Source: an uncultured Candidatus Saccharibacteria bacterium
Lineage (GTDB): Bacteria > Patescibacteria > Saccharimonadia > Saccharimonadales > UBA4665
DNA: 64,000 nt
Direction of reading: 5' to 3'
NCBI GenBank assembly: GCA_946482285.1
Contig: CAMLQK010000002.1
Coordinates: 222,176-286,175, forward strand
In this document: piece after piece, positions 17,606-26,503 of the stretch
Layout of the letters: each line of letters begins with the position of its first letter
How positions within the stretch are numbered: position 1 is the first letter of the stretch
The notes under the pieces: model-generated
What the model saw: the letters and a program-made list of their open reading frames with translations, nothing else
Told to the model about the DNA's origin: nothing
Databases searched by the model: none
Position numbers and translations under genes: made by a program

Positions 17606-17882
17606 AGTTTTGTTTTGTTCCTTTTTATGTTTGATAAGAACATCTATACATTAGCATTTTATTGCGAAAAAGTCAATATTAAGTTGCTGTGCAGTGTGTT
17701 GCCTGCAGCGGATGGCCAATGCGGCCTTATTGCCGGGATGGGCTGCGGAAAGTTCGCCCAAAGACATGGCAAAGCCTGCCTCTCTCTGTGTATGGCCAGT
17801 GTTTAGTGCGATTACGCAAGGACGGTAAGGTACTTTGATTTATCCAGATAAAGTTATAATATTATACAATAAAAATTAATTT
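17606..17882. other. Intergenic stretch with promoter and an uncertain minus-strand reading frame
   Basis: The right part (17850-17882) is very AT-rich. The middle (about 17700-17830) is GC-richer and stays open on the minus strand. From ATG 17755 it reads MSLGELSAAHPGNKAALAI and stops near 17642, but it lacks a clear ribosome site and overlaps the promoter of the 72-aa gene. I found no tRNA or known RNA fold here. Confidence 0.3.
17648..17676 (-). promoter_or_regulatory. Promoter of the 72-aa gene
   Basis: TTGACT (17671-17676), 17-nt spacer, TAATGT (17648-17653) on the minus strand. Confidence 0.65.
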
Positions 17883-18563
17883 CTACTGTTTGGGTGGTGC
17901 TGCCTTACGCTTTTGTACGACAACAGGAATTTTCTCGGCACTCTTAAGGGTATTGTTAATGGCGTGACCGAGCACTGCATGTAAAAATCCGCGGTTTTTA
18001 GCAAGGCGCTGGTAGTTTATGCCGCCCATGAATTGTTCAACCGGCAATGTAGCGCCTTTAGAATTCACCGAAACAAATGGTGGCCTTGGCCAGGACTCGC
18101 TTGGGCGGACAGCTCCGGAATGGCCCAGTGCAAATAAGCCGGCGGTCGCCAGACGATAGGTGCGGGCTCGCCCTGTATTACCTGCGCGGTCGGCACGTCG
18201 GGCGGGTGTGTCGAGAATGCCTCTGAATGCCACCTCTTCCTGAATTGGAGCAATAACTGCCGCCTGCACAAGACCTTTGACCGGATGGCGACTTGCTCGT
18301 TCAACGTGTTCATCTATAAATGCGTTTTCAGTACGTACACCAAGCTTACGCGCACCCGCAGTCACCGCCTTGCGCAATCCGTATAAAGCTACTGTCTCGA
18401 CAGCCGTTGCCTTAACCGGGTTCTCTTCCGCCCATTGCTGGTAACGGCCGTACATTTCCGTTACACGATCGATAACGGACTGGTGGTCTGTTGAGTGCAT
18501 AGAGTCAGGCTGAGCCGTATCTAGCATGTGGTCTGGCGGTGGTGCTTGGTTAAACAGTTCCAT
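17883..18563 (-). CDS. CPBP/Abi-like protein apparently without transmembrane helices
   Basis: 226 residues. Three blocks match the CPBP (CAAX protease/bacteriocin-processing) signature in order: IQEEVAFRGIL (EExxxR, about 115-125), FALGH (about 151-155) and VLGHAINNT (HxxxN, about 205-213). In the family these residues form a metal site inside the membrane. Here the segments between them are rich in Arg, Pro and Gly and not hydrophobic enough for membrane helices, and both termini are polar. It could be a soluble derivative or a very divergent membrane form. Promoter TTGACT-17-TATAAC lies just upstream. Confidence 0.6.
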   Translation of the reverse strand: MELFNQAPPPDHMLDTAQPDSMHSTDHQSVIDRVTEMYGRYQQWAEENPVKATAVETVALYGLRKAVTAGARKLGVRTENAFIDEHVERASRHPVKGLVQAAVIAPIQEEVAFRGILDTPARRADRAGNTGRARTYRLATAGLFALGHSGAVRPSESWPRPPFVSVNSKGATLPVEQFMGGINYQRLAKNRGFLHAVLGHAINNTLKSAEKIPVVVQKRKAAPPKQ

Positions 18564-18587
18564 TTTTGTTTGGGTTAAACTGTTTAT

Positions 18588-18616
18588 GTTATACTATGTT
18601 TTTGTACTTTAGTCAA
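18588..18616 (-). promoter_or_regulatory. Promoter of the CPBP-like gene
   Basis: TTGACT (18611-18616), 17-nt spacer, TATAAC (18588-18593), minus strand. Confidence 0.7.
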
Positions 18617-18633
18617 TCTTACTGTTGTGGCAG

Positions 18634-19740
18634 TTAACGCTCCAGCGTTTCACCGCCGACTATATGATCGAGGTAGGCATGCATTAGGGCGTCCAGTGGT
18701 TCGCCACCGTCAAGGACACCTTGAACATCGCTCGTTTCGTAACGGCTGCGCAGGTCTTTAACCTGTTTGTAGGGGTGAAGGACGTACGAGCGGATTTGGT
18801 TTCCCCATTCTGCAGATTGATTAGGGCCTTTTAGTTTCTCGAGATGGCTTTGGTGTTGATCCATCTGTAGCTGCGTCAACCGTGAGCGCAAAATTTTCAT
18901 AGCTGTTTCTTTGTTTTGCAATTGGCTGCGTTCGTTCTGGATGGCCACTGTAATACCAGTGGGCACGTGGGTAATGCGCACTGCCGAGTCTGTAGTGTTT
19001 ACCGACTGGCCGCCGTGGCCGCCGCTACGGTATACATCAATGCGCAAATCTTTTTCGTCAATCACCAGATCTTCAGGCCTGTCTACCATAGGTAGTACAT
19101 CAACTTTGGCGAAGCTTGTTTGCCTCAAGTTATCGGAGTTGAACGGGCTCAGCCGCACCAAACGGTGTACGCCGTGCTCGCCCTTGAGCAGGCCGTATGC
19201 GAAATTACCGCTCAACTCCATGGTTACGCTTTTAATTCCAGCTTCATCACCCGCTGATTCGTCAATAAGCTTGATATCATAATTATTACTTTCTGCCCAT
19301 CGGACGTACATGCGGTGGAGCATCTGCGCCCAGTCCTGGGCATCAGTACCACCTGCCCCAGCGTAAATACTCAAGATGACATCGTGGTCATCATATTTGC
19401 CAGCAAACTTCAGCTCATTTTTTAGGTCTGCCAGCTTGGCAACAACCTCGTTTAGCTGAAGTGCCAGGTCGTCTTCCATACTTTGGTCGCCCAGCTCGCC
19501 GAACTCCACAAGAGTATCAATACTCTGTTTAAGTTCTTGCCAAGGCAGCAAACGACGGTCTAGCTTAGCCAGTTGTTTTGCAGTTTCCTGTGCCTGTTGC
19601 GGATTATCCCAAATATCCGAACGTTGCATTTCTGCTTCAAGATGCTGCTTTTTAGTAAGTAAGGCTTTGAAGTGTAGCTTTTCAAGCGCTTGGTTTACTG
19701 CGGCTTGAACGTCGGCAATCTGCTGAGTAAGGCTGTCCAT
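18634..19740 (-). CDS. prfB: Peptide chain release factor 2
   Basis: RF2 reads UAA and UGA stops. The 368-residue protein carries the recognition tripeptide SPF (in RLSPFNSDN) and the catalytic GGQ (SGGHGGQSVN), between an N-terminal coiled coil and the C-terminal helix. The frame is continuous, with no programmed +1 frameshift as found in most bacteria. Its presence shows that UGA is a stop in this genome, unlike in Gracilibacteria and Absconditabacteria. TATACT (19748-19753) ends 7 nt before the ATG: probably leaderless. Confidence 0.97.
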   Translation of the reverse strand: MDSLTQQIADVQAAVNQALEKLHFKALLTKKQHLEAEMQRSDIWDNPQQAQETAKQLAKLDRRLLPWQELKQSIDTLVEFGELGDQSMEDDLALQLNEVVAKLADLKNELKFAGKYDDHDVILSIYAGAGGTDAQDWAQMLHRMYVRWAESNNYDIKLIDESAGDEAGIKSVTMELSGNFAYGLLKGEHGVHRLVRLSPFNSDNLRQTSFAKVDVLPMVDRPEDLVIDEKDLRIDVYRSGGHGGQSVNTTDSAVRITHVPTGITVAIQNERSQLQNKETAMKILRSRLTQLQMDQHQSHLEKLKGPNQSAEWGNQIRSYVLHPYKQVKDLRSRYETSDVQGVLDGGEPLDALMHAYLDHIVGGETLER

Positions 19741-19774
19741 TACAGCTAGTATACCCTACGAGCCGAGGCTCTGG

Positions 19775-21064
19775 CTATTTGTGCCATAATTGCTGGACTT
19801 GAGCCTGAAGGTCGTTGGCGAATGCCTCGTCACAATCACTAAGCACCCCTAAGCCCCATACATCCTCGGCGAACATATCGCGGGCAATGTGGACAATCGC
19901 GTCTTTAGAAACAGCCTTAATACGGCCGGGAATCTCGTAGAAATCATCAATGCCTTCGTCAAAGAAGTAGCGGCCGCTGTAACTGCTAGCCGTTCCGGCT
20001 ACTGTTTGAGCGCTGCGCTGGAATCGTCCCAATGAATATGCTTTAGCGGCTTCAATATCTTCGACGGCAATGTTCCCGTCAAAAACATGCTGGATTTCGC
20101 GGCGCATAATATCAAAAAGTGCTGGGGCATTCTTGCGCGAAACCTGCGCCCCAAACCACCAGTTGCTACTGTGTTTGGTCTGGCCAAAACCAGAACTCAT
20201 GCCATATACAAGCCCCTGTTCGCGTGCTGTACCTAATATTTTTGAGTACAGCGTTTCGGTAAGCATAGTATTTACCAGTCCGAGGGCATCGGTTTCGGGG
20301 TCGGTCATACGGCGATTCATAAAGCTATCCAGGTAAAAATACAGGTTTTTGACCGTTTTATTGTGGATGTACACCGGCTTGTCATGGCGGCTGGGGTACT
20401 CATCTGGCAACGCGATGCGGCTACCGCCACGCTCCAACCCGATATTCTCGATAGTGGCAGTTACTTCTTCAAGCCGTTTCGGGGTGAGCTTGCCGGCTAT
20501 AACAAAGCGCAAATTCTCTACCTTGTGAGTGTTTTGGTAGTGGCTCCTCACGTCTTTGAGGGTCACATTATCCATAAGGTTTAGCCGCTCTTGGTCGGTC
20601 TTGGACATGAATCCATAGTATTGGCGCAGCGCCAAGCTGAGATGGCGGAAGTGATTGTTCGAACGTGCCTGTAATTCTTCGCGGACGTTGCCAAATTCGG
20701 CATCAAACTCTTCCTGCAAAAAAAGCGGCTCCGAAACAGCGTGCAGCAATAGGTCCAGGATGCGTTGCCACTCAAAATCTGCGCATTCTGCCTCGTAAGT
20801 AATGTCGTATACGCCCGTAGAAGCATTGCTGTAAGCGCCATTTTTGTCAATTTCCGCCTGGAATAAGCGCGCTTTTGGATATCGCTTGTTTGCGCCAAGC
20901 AAAATATGCTCCATAAGGTGGGGTGTTTCCCACTTTTTTTCCTTTACCAGGTATTCGCCCGCCCGGAAGTTAAGTTCAAAGCTCATAACACTTGCATCAG
21001 GGATGTGAATAAGCAGGCCTTTTGCCCCATTTTTGAGGGACACCTCAGTAACTGTGTGCTTCAT
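19775..21064 (-). CDS. M16 family zinc metallopeptidase
   Basis: 429 residues with the inverted zinc motif HLMEH (H49, E52, H53) and the downstream Glu in the FGNVREELQAR helix. The second half, starting around KNLYFYLDSF, is the inactive M16 partner domain, with TLYSKILGTAREQGLVYGM matching the family RxxxY-type region. Such M16 pairs (PqqL/YmxG-like) degrade peptides in a closed chamber. No signal peptide is seen, so it is probably cytoplasmic. It follows secA by 18 nt and is likely co-transcribed. Confidence 0.88.
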   Translation of the reverse strand: MKHTVTEVSLKNGAKGLLIHIPDASVMSFELNFRAGEYLVKEKKWETPHLMEHILLGANKRYPKARLFQAEIDKNGAYSNASTGVYDITYEAECADFEWQRILDLLLHAVSEPLFLQEEFDAEFGNVREELQARSNNHFRHLSLALRQYYGFMSKTDQERLNLMDNVTLKDVRSHYQNTHKVENLRFVIAGKLTPKRLEEVTATIENIGLERGGSRIALPDEYPSRHDKPVYIHNKTVKNLYFYLDSFMNRRMTDPETDALGLVNTMLTETLYSKILGTAREQGLVYGMSSGFGQTKHSSNWWFGAQVSRKNAPALFDIMRREIQHVFDGNIAVEDIEAAKAYSLGRFQRSAQTVAGTASSYSGRYFFDEGIDDFYEIPGRIKAVSKDAIVHIARDMFAEDVWGLGVLSDCDEAFANDLQAQVQQLWHK

Positions 21065-21082
21065 ATATATAAAACCAGTCCG

Positions 21083-23698
21083 CTACTTACGCTTGCGCGC
21101 CTTGGTTTTACGTTGGCGCTCGGCCTTACGGGCCTTTTTGCGTATACTTGTATCGGCGGTTTTTTTAGTGGCCTCTACAGCTTTGGCATTCTTTGCCGCA
21201 AAATCTGCTTCTTCAAATTCGTTGTCGGCATCAATAATGCGGTCAGCGTTACTAATTGAGCCACGGGCTGCGCGAGTTAGGTCGGTTTCGGTTGGTTCGT
21301 CAAGGTCGTTAGGATCTACTGGGCGTGCGCTGAATAGCGTTTCTACTACTTTGTGGCGCAGGTTTGCTTGCATGTCGTCAAATACGACCTGAGCTTGGCG
21401 GCGGTATTCCACCAGAGGATCGCGCTGGCCGACTGCCATCCAGTGGATGCCTTCGCGCAGGTGTTCCATATTCTCAAGATGTTCCATCCATAATGTGTCA
21501 AGAATCTGCAAATAGAGGTCGCGTTCCACTTTTCGCATAATTTCTGGCGTAAAGGCAACCTCCCGGGCTTCATACAGCTCGATTGCCGTATCCTTAAGGA
21601 CGTCACCAAATTTGTCGGATGGCGTGTCAAACAAACGGTCGAGTGTTGGTTCATCGAATGGGAATACATGAGTAACAATACTCTCGAAATCGTCGCTAGT
21701 AAGCTGTGGCGAGGCCGCCATAACTTCAGCTTCATCACGGATTAACTGCTTGATGCGCTTGCTGATGTCATCCGATTTAAGCACTTCCTTGCGCATTGCA
21801 TAGGTCGCCTTACGGTGACGGTTCATAACATCGTCGTACTGAACCACATTCTTACGCTGGTCAAAGTGGAAACCTTCCACTTTCTTTTGAGCACCTTCCA
21901 GTGATTTGGAAATTAAGCGGTTTTCGATGGGGGTGTCGTCTTCGACACTCAAGCGCTCCATAAGCTTGGCAATACGGTCGCCGCCAAAGATGCGCATTAG
22001 GTCGTCATCAGTGCTTACAAAGAACTGAGTTACACCAGGATCACCCTGTCGGCCAGAGCGGCCGCGCAGCTGATTGTCGATACGGCGGGACTCGTGGCGT
22101 TCGGAACCAAGCACAAATAAACCGCCCAGTTCTTTTATGCCTTCACCGAGTACAATGTCGGTACCACGGCCAGCAATGTTCGTCGCCAATGTTACGGCGC
22201 CCTTTTCACCCGCCTTTGCAACAATTGAGGCTTCGCGTTCATTGTTCTTGGCATTCAGCACCTGGTGCGGAATGCCTGCTTTATCCAACGCCTTACTCAA
22301 TACCTCGTTTTTCTCGATAGAAACCGTACCAATCAGCACGGGCTGACCTTTTTCGTGCAGCATCTTGATTTCCTGCACAATTGCTTTGAACTTAGCTTCT
22401 TCGTTGCGGTAAATGCGGTCTGGCCGGTCGATACGAGCCAAGCCACGGTTGGATGGTATTTCTACGACATCCAATTTGTAAATCTGGTGGAATTCTTCGG
22501 CTTCAGTCTGGGCGGTACCAGTCATACCTGCCAGCTTTTCGTACAAACGGAAGTAGTTTTGGAACGAAATAGTCGCCAAAGTCATAGACTCCTGCTGGAC
22601 TTCAACACCTTCTTTAGCTTCGATAGCCTGGTGTAGACCCTCGTTGTAGCGACGGCCAGCAAGCAAACGGCCGGTAAATTCGTCGACAATTACAATTTCG
22701 CCTTCGTTTGTAACCACATAGTCTTTATCACGCTTGAAGAGCGCCTGGGCACGCATTGCCTGTTCCAGGTGGTAAATAGTCCGGATATTTTGGGTTGCAT
22801 ACAAGCTTTCAACGCCCAAAATTTTCTCTACCTTTTCAACACCGTCATCAGTCAAAATAACTGTTTTGCGTTTTTCGTCCACTTCATAGTGTTTTTCTTT
22901 TTCAAGCTGCTTAGCAACTTTGGCAAACTGGGCATAAGCGCTGCCGGTAGTAACAGAAGGAGCGGAAATAATAAGCGGCGTGCGGGCTTCATCGATTAAA
23001 ATAGAGTCAACCTCGTCGACGATAGCGAAATGCAGGTCACGCTGACGCAGCTGTTCGGTTTCGCGGACCATGTTGTCGCGCAAGTAGTCAAAACCAAATT
23101 CGTTATTAGTACCGTAGGTGATGTCCGCGGCATAAGCCTCTTGACGAGTGCAGGGCTTAAGGTGCTGCATGCGCTCATCTTCGTGGTCTTCATTTTTGAA
23201 CTTAGGATCAAAAATAAATGACTTGTCGGCCACAATAACAGAAGTCGTAAGCCCCAAGAAGTGATATACTTGCCCCATCCAGCCCGCGTCACGCTGGGCG
23301 AGGTAGTCGTTTACGGTAACGACGTGCACACCTTTTTCGGTCAAGGCATTCAGGTATACTGGCGCAGTTGCCACCAAAGTTTTACCTTCACCGGTTTTCA
23401 TTTCTGATACATTGCCTTCGTGCAGTACCATGCCACCGATCAGCTGCACGTCGAAATGTCGCTGGCCAAGCGCACGGGTGGCAGCTTCGCGCACTACAGC
23501 AAAAGCATCAGGCAAAATTTTGTCCAATGATTCTTTTTTAAGGCGCTTCTTGAGGGCTTCTGTTTGTTCGCGCAGTTGCTTGTCCGTTAGCTTTTTGTAT
23601 TTGTCGCCAAGAGCATTAACTTCTTTAACGCGCTTGCGAAGACGCTTAACTGTTCGAGCCTGCGGATCACCCAAAATTTTCTTAAAGACAGTATTCAT
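21083..23698 (-). CDS. secA: Preprotein translocase ATPase SecA
   Basis: The motor of the general secretion pathway. 871 residues with Walker A MKTGEGKTLVA (about 98-108), NDYLAQRDAGWMG, TYGTNNEFGFDYLRDN, the Walker B region VDEVDSILIDEARTPLIIS, and motifs GRGTDIVLGEG and LRGRSGRQGDPG of the second ATPase domain. The two-helix finger, helical wing and scaffold regions follow. The C-terminus is a Lys/Arg-rich tail (KKARKAERQRKTKARKRK) and lacks the CxCx8CH zinc site used for SecB binding, as expected without SecB. Confidence 0.98.
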   Translation of the reverse strand: MNTVFKKILGDPQARTVKRLRKRVKEVNALGDKYKKLTDKQLREQTEALKKRLKKESLDKILPDAFAVVREAATRALGQRHFDVQLIGGMVLHEGNVSEMKTGEGKTLVATAPVYLNALTEKGVHVVTVNDYLAQRDAGWMGQVYHFLGLTTSVIVADKSFIFDPKFKNEDHEDERMQHLKPCTRQEAYAADITYGTNNEFGFDYLRDNMVRETEQLRQRDLHFAIVDEVDSILIDEARTPLIISAPSVTTGSAYAQFAKVAKQLEKEKHYEVDEKRKTVILTDDGVEKVEKILGVESLYATQNIRTIYHLEQAMRAQALFKRDKDYVVTNEGEIVIVDEFTGRLLAGRRYNEGLHQAIEAKEGVEVQQESMTLATISFQNYFRLYEKLAGMTGTAQTEAEEFHQIYKLDVVEIPSNRGLARIDRPDRIYRNEEAKFKAIVQEIKMLHEKGQPVLIGTVSIEKNEVLSKALDKAGIPHQVLNAKNNEREASIVAKAGEKGAVTLATNIAGRGTDIVLGEGIKELGGLFVLGSERHESRRIDNQLRGRSGRQGDPGVTQFFVSTDDDLMRIFGGDRIAKLMERLSVEDDTPIENRLISKSLEGAQKKVEGFHFDQRKNVVQYDDVMNRHRKATYAMRKEVLKSDDISKRIKQLIRDEAEVMAASPQLTSDDFESIVTHVFPFDEPTLDRLFDTPSDKFGDVLKDTAIELYEAREVAFTPEIMRKVERDLYLQILDTLWMEHLENMEHLREGIHWMAVGQRDPLVEYRRQAQVVFDDMQANLRHKVVETLFSARPVDPNDLDEPTETDLTRAARGSISNADRIIDADNEFEEADFAAKNAKAVEATKKTADTSIRKKARKAERQRKTKARKRK

Positions 23699-23879
23699 AG
23701 TCCCTACTCTATATCTCCCTATGTGTTCAGACGAATTTATATCTTATTGTAACCCGTTAGCCCGTGTTTCGCGAACTATTTTTTGCATATCTACAGGGTA
23801 ACGCCAGCCGCATGCGCTGTAAACCCTTGTAAGAACTTTGGTTGCCCAAAAAGCCAATATGTCATAAGGTAACGTTTAT

Positions 23880-24467
23880 ATGCCGAACATATCGCCAGAA
23901 AGCGGTGCCATTAGGTTGCAAGGTGAGATCCGGTGGCTTTTTGACGCTACCCGGGACAGCCCGGATGTTGTCCACCGTGCAAATAACGTTATCGAATTCA
24001 CGCGCCAAAGCCCACCCCCAGAAATAATCCGCTCGTATATGCCCGCTCCTTATCCAGGCCTATACGCCCAATTTAGTGTAATTGCCGCTGTCAGCCCTGT
24101 ACGTGGTGAGTTCTTGCCGGTTGCCAGCTTGGCCTTTCACCGAATGGAACTGACGCGCAGAAGACAGCGCGAAAGTGCCGTTGTTTATTACGCATCCTCT
24201 ATACCATTCCGGCTGGGGCGGTTATCGTTATGTTTTGGGACTTTTGAATATTTTGCGCGAGACAGAGGTGAAGATCCAGAAAGGCGCAAACAGAGCAACT
24301 ATCAAGAGCACCTTTACCAATGTCTAGCAGAAAACAAGCCGCTCGACTCTGAAATCGCCACTATCTTGCAGTTTGAAGGCCAGATGGACGAAAGCGCGAT
24401 GTCTGATGAGTTTGAGTTGACCACTCTTCGTCAGATTATCGGTAAGCTCGGCGAAGGAACTGCATAA
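23880..24467 (+). CDS. Hypothetical protein, 195 aa
   Basis: No family recognised. The protein starts with MPNISPESGAIRLQGEIRWL and has a hydrophobic-alternating middle (YAQFSVIAAVSPVRGEFLPV, AVVYYASSIPFRLGRL) suggesting beta structure, then an acidic helical C-terminus. AAGGT lies about 9 nt before the ATG. It is the only plus-strand gene between secA and hpf, ending 3 nt from the convergent hpf gene. Composition equals the backbone. Confidence 0.65.
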   Translation: MPNISPESGAIRLQGEIRWLFDATRDSPDVVHRANNVIEFTRQSPPPEIIRSYMPAPYPGLYAQFSVIAAVSPVRGEFLPVASLAFHRMELTRRRQRESAVVYYASSIPFRLGRLSLCFGTFEYFARDRGEDPERRKQSNYQEHLYQCLAENKPLDSEIATILQFEGQMDESAMSDEFELTTLRQIIGKLGEGTA

Positions 24468-24470
24468 CGC

Positions 24471-24833
24471 TTAGGCTGGGCGGTGTTTGAATCGGGCTAA
24501 TACTCGCTGGTGAAGGCGTGGGTTTGCCTGCAGCCCCTTATATTTAGCAAGGCTGTTTCGCAATTTCATCTCTGCGATATCAATGGCGGCAAACATATTA
24601 ATAGTTGTCTCTGACACGGTAATTGTCTCGCCTGGTACATGCATTACAACCTCGCAGGTGCGCTGGTTCTTGTCTTTTGCTTTTGATTCCTTAAGCTTGA
24701 CCTGTACGTGCACACTCTCCCGCCCTGCCTTTGGGACATAACGATCAAGCCGGCCGATTTTTTTGGCAACATACTTGCGCAAATCATCGCCAACTTGCAT
24801 GTGTACACCGCTGATTTCTAGGTGCTGGATCAT
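24471..24833 (-). CDS. hpf: Ribosome hibernation promoting factor (HPF/RaiA, short form)
   Basis: Binds the 30S decoding centre in resting cells and blocks tRNA and mRNA. The 120-residue protein has the S30AE fold: LEISGVHMQVGDDLRKYVAKKIGRLDRYV, VHVQVKLKES and AAIDIAEMKLRNSLAKYK. The long-form dimerisation domain is missing. I place the start at ATG 24833 because GGGAGG lies 7 nt upstream (24841-24846); an earlier ATG at 24848 would start upstream of that site and place it inside the coding sequence. Confidence 0.9.
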   Translation of the reverse strand: MIQHLEISGVHMQVGDDLRKYVAKKIGRLDRYVPKAGRESVHVQVKLKESKAKDKNQRTCEVVMHVPGETITVSETTINMFAAIDIAEMKLRNSLAKYKGLQANPRLHQRVLARFKHRPA

Positions 24834-24852
24834 TTTACTACCTCCCACTTAC

Positions 24853-26151
24853 TTATATCTCTGTCTGGCCACCCATATATGGGCGCAAGACATCTGGAAT
24901 AACAATAGTACCATCGGCCGTTTGGAAGTTCTCGATAATGGCCGCCAGAATCCGGCTGAGGGCAAACGCAGTAGCGTCGTTGGTATGGACAAGTTCGAGG
25001 GAGCCATCGGCGCGGCGAACACGGGTTTTGAGATCTCGTGCCTGGTAATCAGTCATGTAATCGGCAGTGTGCGTTTCACGATACGTCCTTTGCCCCGGGA
25101 ACCAAACATCAATGTCAATGCCACGCGCGTTCGGCTTGCCAATATCCGCAGTACATTTTTGTAGTAAGCGGTATGGCAAACCGATTTCGGCAACCATATG
25201 CTCTTGTAGCGCCACAAGCAGCTTGTGTTCGGCCAAGCCTGTTTCCGCAGTGCTGAAGACCTCCATTTCTAGCTTGTCGAACTGGTGCAGGCGGATAATA
25301 CCCTCCGTATCCTTGCCGTACGTACCAGCCTCGCGGCGGAAGCTTGAGCTATAGCCAATATAACGGATTGGAAGCTGTTCTTCGGGTAAAACCTCGTTCC
25401 AGTACATGGTACACATAGTGTGCTCAGCACTGGCATTCAACCATAAATCATCACCTTCCAGCTTGTAGGTTACTTCAGCGGCATTGAGGCGGGCTGAGGC
25501 AATATACGGTTCGGTGCGAAGCATTGCTGGCGGCAAAACCGGCACGAATGGAGTTGCCTTAATGCCCAATTGGTTCTCATCGATGATTTTTTGCAACAAT
25601 TGCCGGTTGCCAAGTGTGTTGGTAACATACTGCATAATTGCAAATTGTAGTCGTACCAAGTCGCCCTTTAGGTATACGAAGCGGCTTCCCGCAATCTTGG
25701 CAGCGCGTTCTTTGTCGAACAAATCACGTGGTTCGGCAATTTCCCAGTGGTTTTTAGCAGAAAAATCAAATTTTTTAGGCTCACCAACGGTTTTGGCAAT
25801 AACGTTCTCGTCTTCAGTCGTTCCTACAGGTACGTCGTCAAGCGGCATATTTGGGACTGAACGCAGCAAGTCGCCATATCGTTGGTCTATGGGTGCAAGT
25901 TGCTGTTCGGCCTGGGCTATTTTATCTTTGATCACCTTTCCCTGCTCAACCTGTTCAGGAGTTGGTTTGGTACCCTTAAGTGCCGCTGATAGCCCATTCC
26001 GCTCAGCGCGGAGCGCTTCGATAGCAGTTATTGCCTGGCGGCGCTGTTCGTCGAGCTGCAAAAGCTCTTGCACATCAACTGGATAGCCTTTTTGGGCCGC
26101 CTTTGCCGCTACTGTTTCGGGATTATCACGGATAAATTGAATGTCTAACAT
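24853..26151 (-). CDS. serS: Seryl-tRNA synthetase
   Basis: Charges tRNA-Ser (and tRNA-Sec where present). 432 residues: an N-terminal long coiled-coil arm (about 28-105), then the class II core with motif 2 YSSSFRREAGTYGKDTEGIIRLHQF and motif 3 near the end (TNDATAFALSRILAAI ENFQ). AAGGAAA lies before the ATG. hpf follows after about 19 nt. Confidence 0.97.
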   Translation of the reverse strand: MLDIQFIRDNPETVAAKAAQKGYPVDVQELLQLDEQRRQAITAIEALRAERNGLSAALKGTKPTPEQVEQGKVIKDKIAQAEQQLAPIDQRYGDLLRSVPNMPLDDVPVGTTEDENVIAKTVGEPKKFDFSAKNHWEIAEPRDLFDKERAAKIAGSRFVYLKGDLVRLQFAIMQYVTNTLGNRQLLQKIIDENQLGIKATPFVPVLPPAMLRTEPYIASARLNAAEVTYKLEGDDLWLNASAEHTMCTMYWNEVLPEEQLPIRYIGYSSSFRREAGTYGKDTEGIIRLHQFDKLEMEVFSTAETGLAEHKLLVALQEHMVAEIGLPYRLLQKCTADIGKPNARGIDIDVWFPGQRTYRETHTADYMTDYQARDLKTRVRRADGSLELVHTNDATAFALSRILAAIIENFQTADGTIVIPDVLRPYMGGQTEI

Positions 26152-26334
26152 CGGTTGTTTCCTTATGTAACAAAGTCAAAAGTGAAATACTGTGGTTTAA
26201 AAAATAGAATAAGCCGACAAAGGTCGACTGGAACGAAGGCTGTAGCGGGTCTGTATGTAACCTTTCATCTGCACATAGTATACCACTCCTGGCAACATAA
26301 CGGATAGGATGTAGCATTATTTATATTTTTGTGG

Positions 26335-26503
26335 TATAATATAGTTTCCTGGGAGGTTTTGTATTTCCCATGGACTTTACCAAGTAGATCGGCAGCAAGA
26401 CGGGAAGCATGTGCATTCTTTGCAATTATGCATAGGCTCCCCGCCTTGCGGCACCTATGGGGATCCACCTGTGGCTTAGCCACCTGTTCAAGGGAGAAGC
26501 ACC
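26335..26503 (+). promoter_or_regulatory. Extended -10 promoter and structured 5' leader of the GC-rich gene
   Basis: TGG-TATAAT (-10 at 26335-26340) starts a leader of about 155 nt with several stems: CATAGG (26431-26436) with CCTATG (26454-26459) enclosing GCC-TTGC-GGC, and GTGGC-TTA-GCCAC (26471-26483) close to the AGGGAG ribosome site. A five-codon ATG...TAG frame sits near 26370. The leader is unusually long and folded for this window. No known riboswitch was recognised. The remaining 26152-26334 stretch shows no gene. Confidence 0.5.

Noticed and set aside
17642..17755. A 37-residue minus-strand frame MSLGELSAAHPGN...
   Set aside because: It looks codon-like but lacks a ribosome site and overlaps the promoter of the 72-aa gene; kept only as a note on the intergenic region.
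18634..19740. A programmed +1 frameshift in prfB
   Set aside because: The frame is continuous from ATG 19740 and contains SPF and GGQ.
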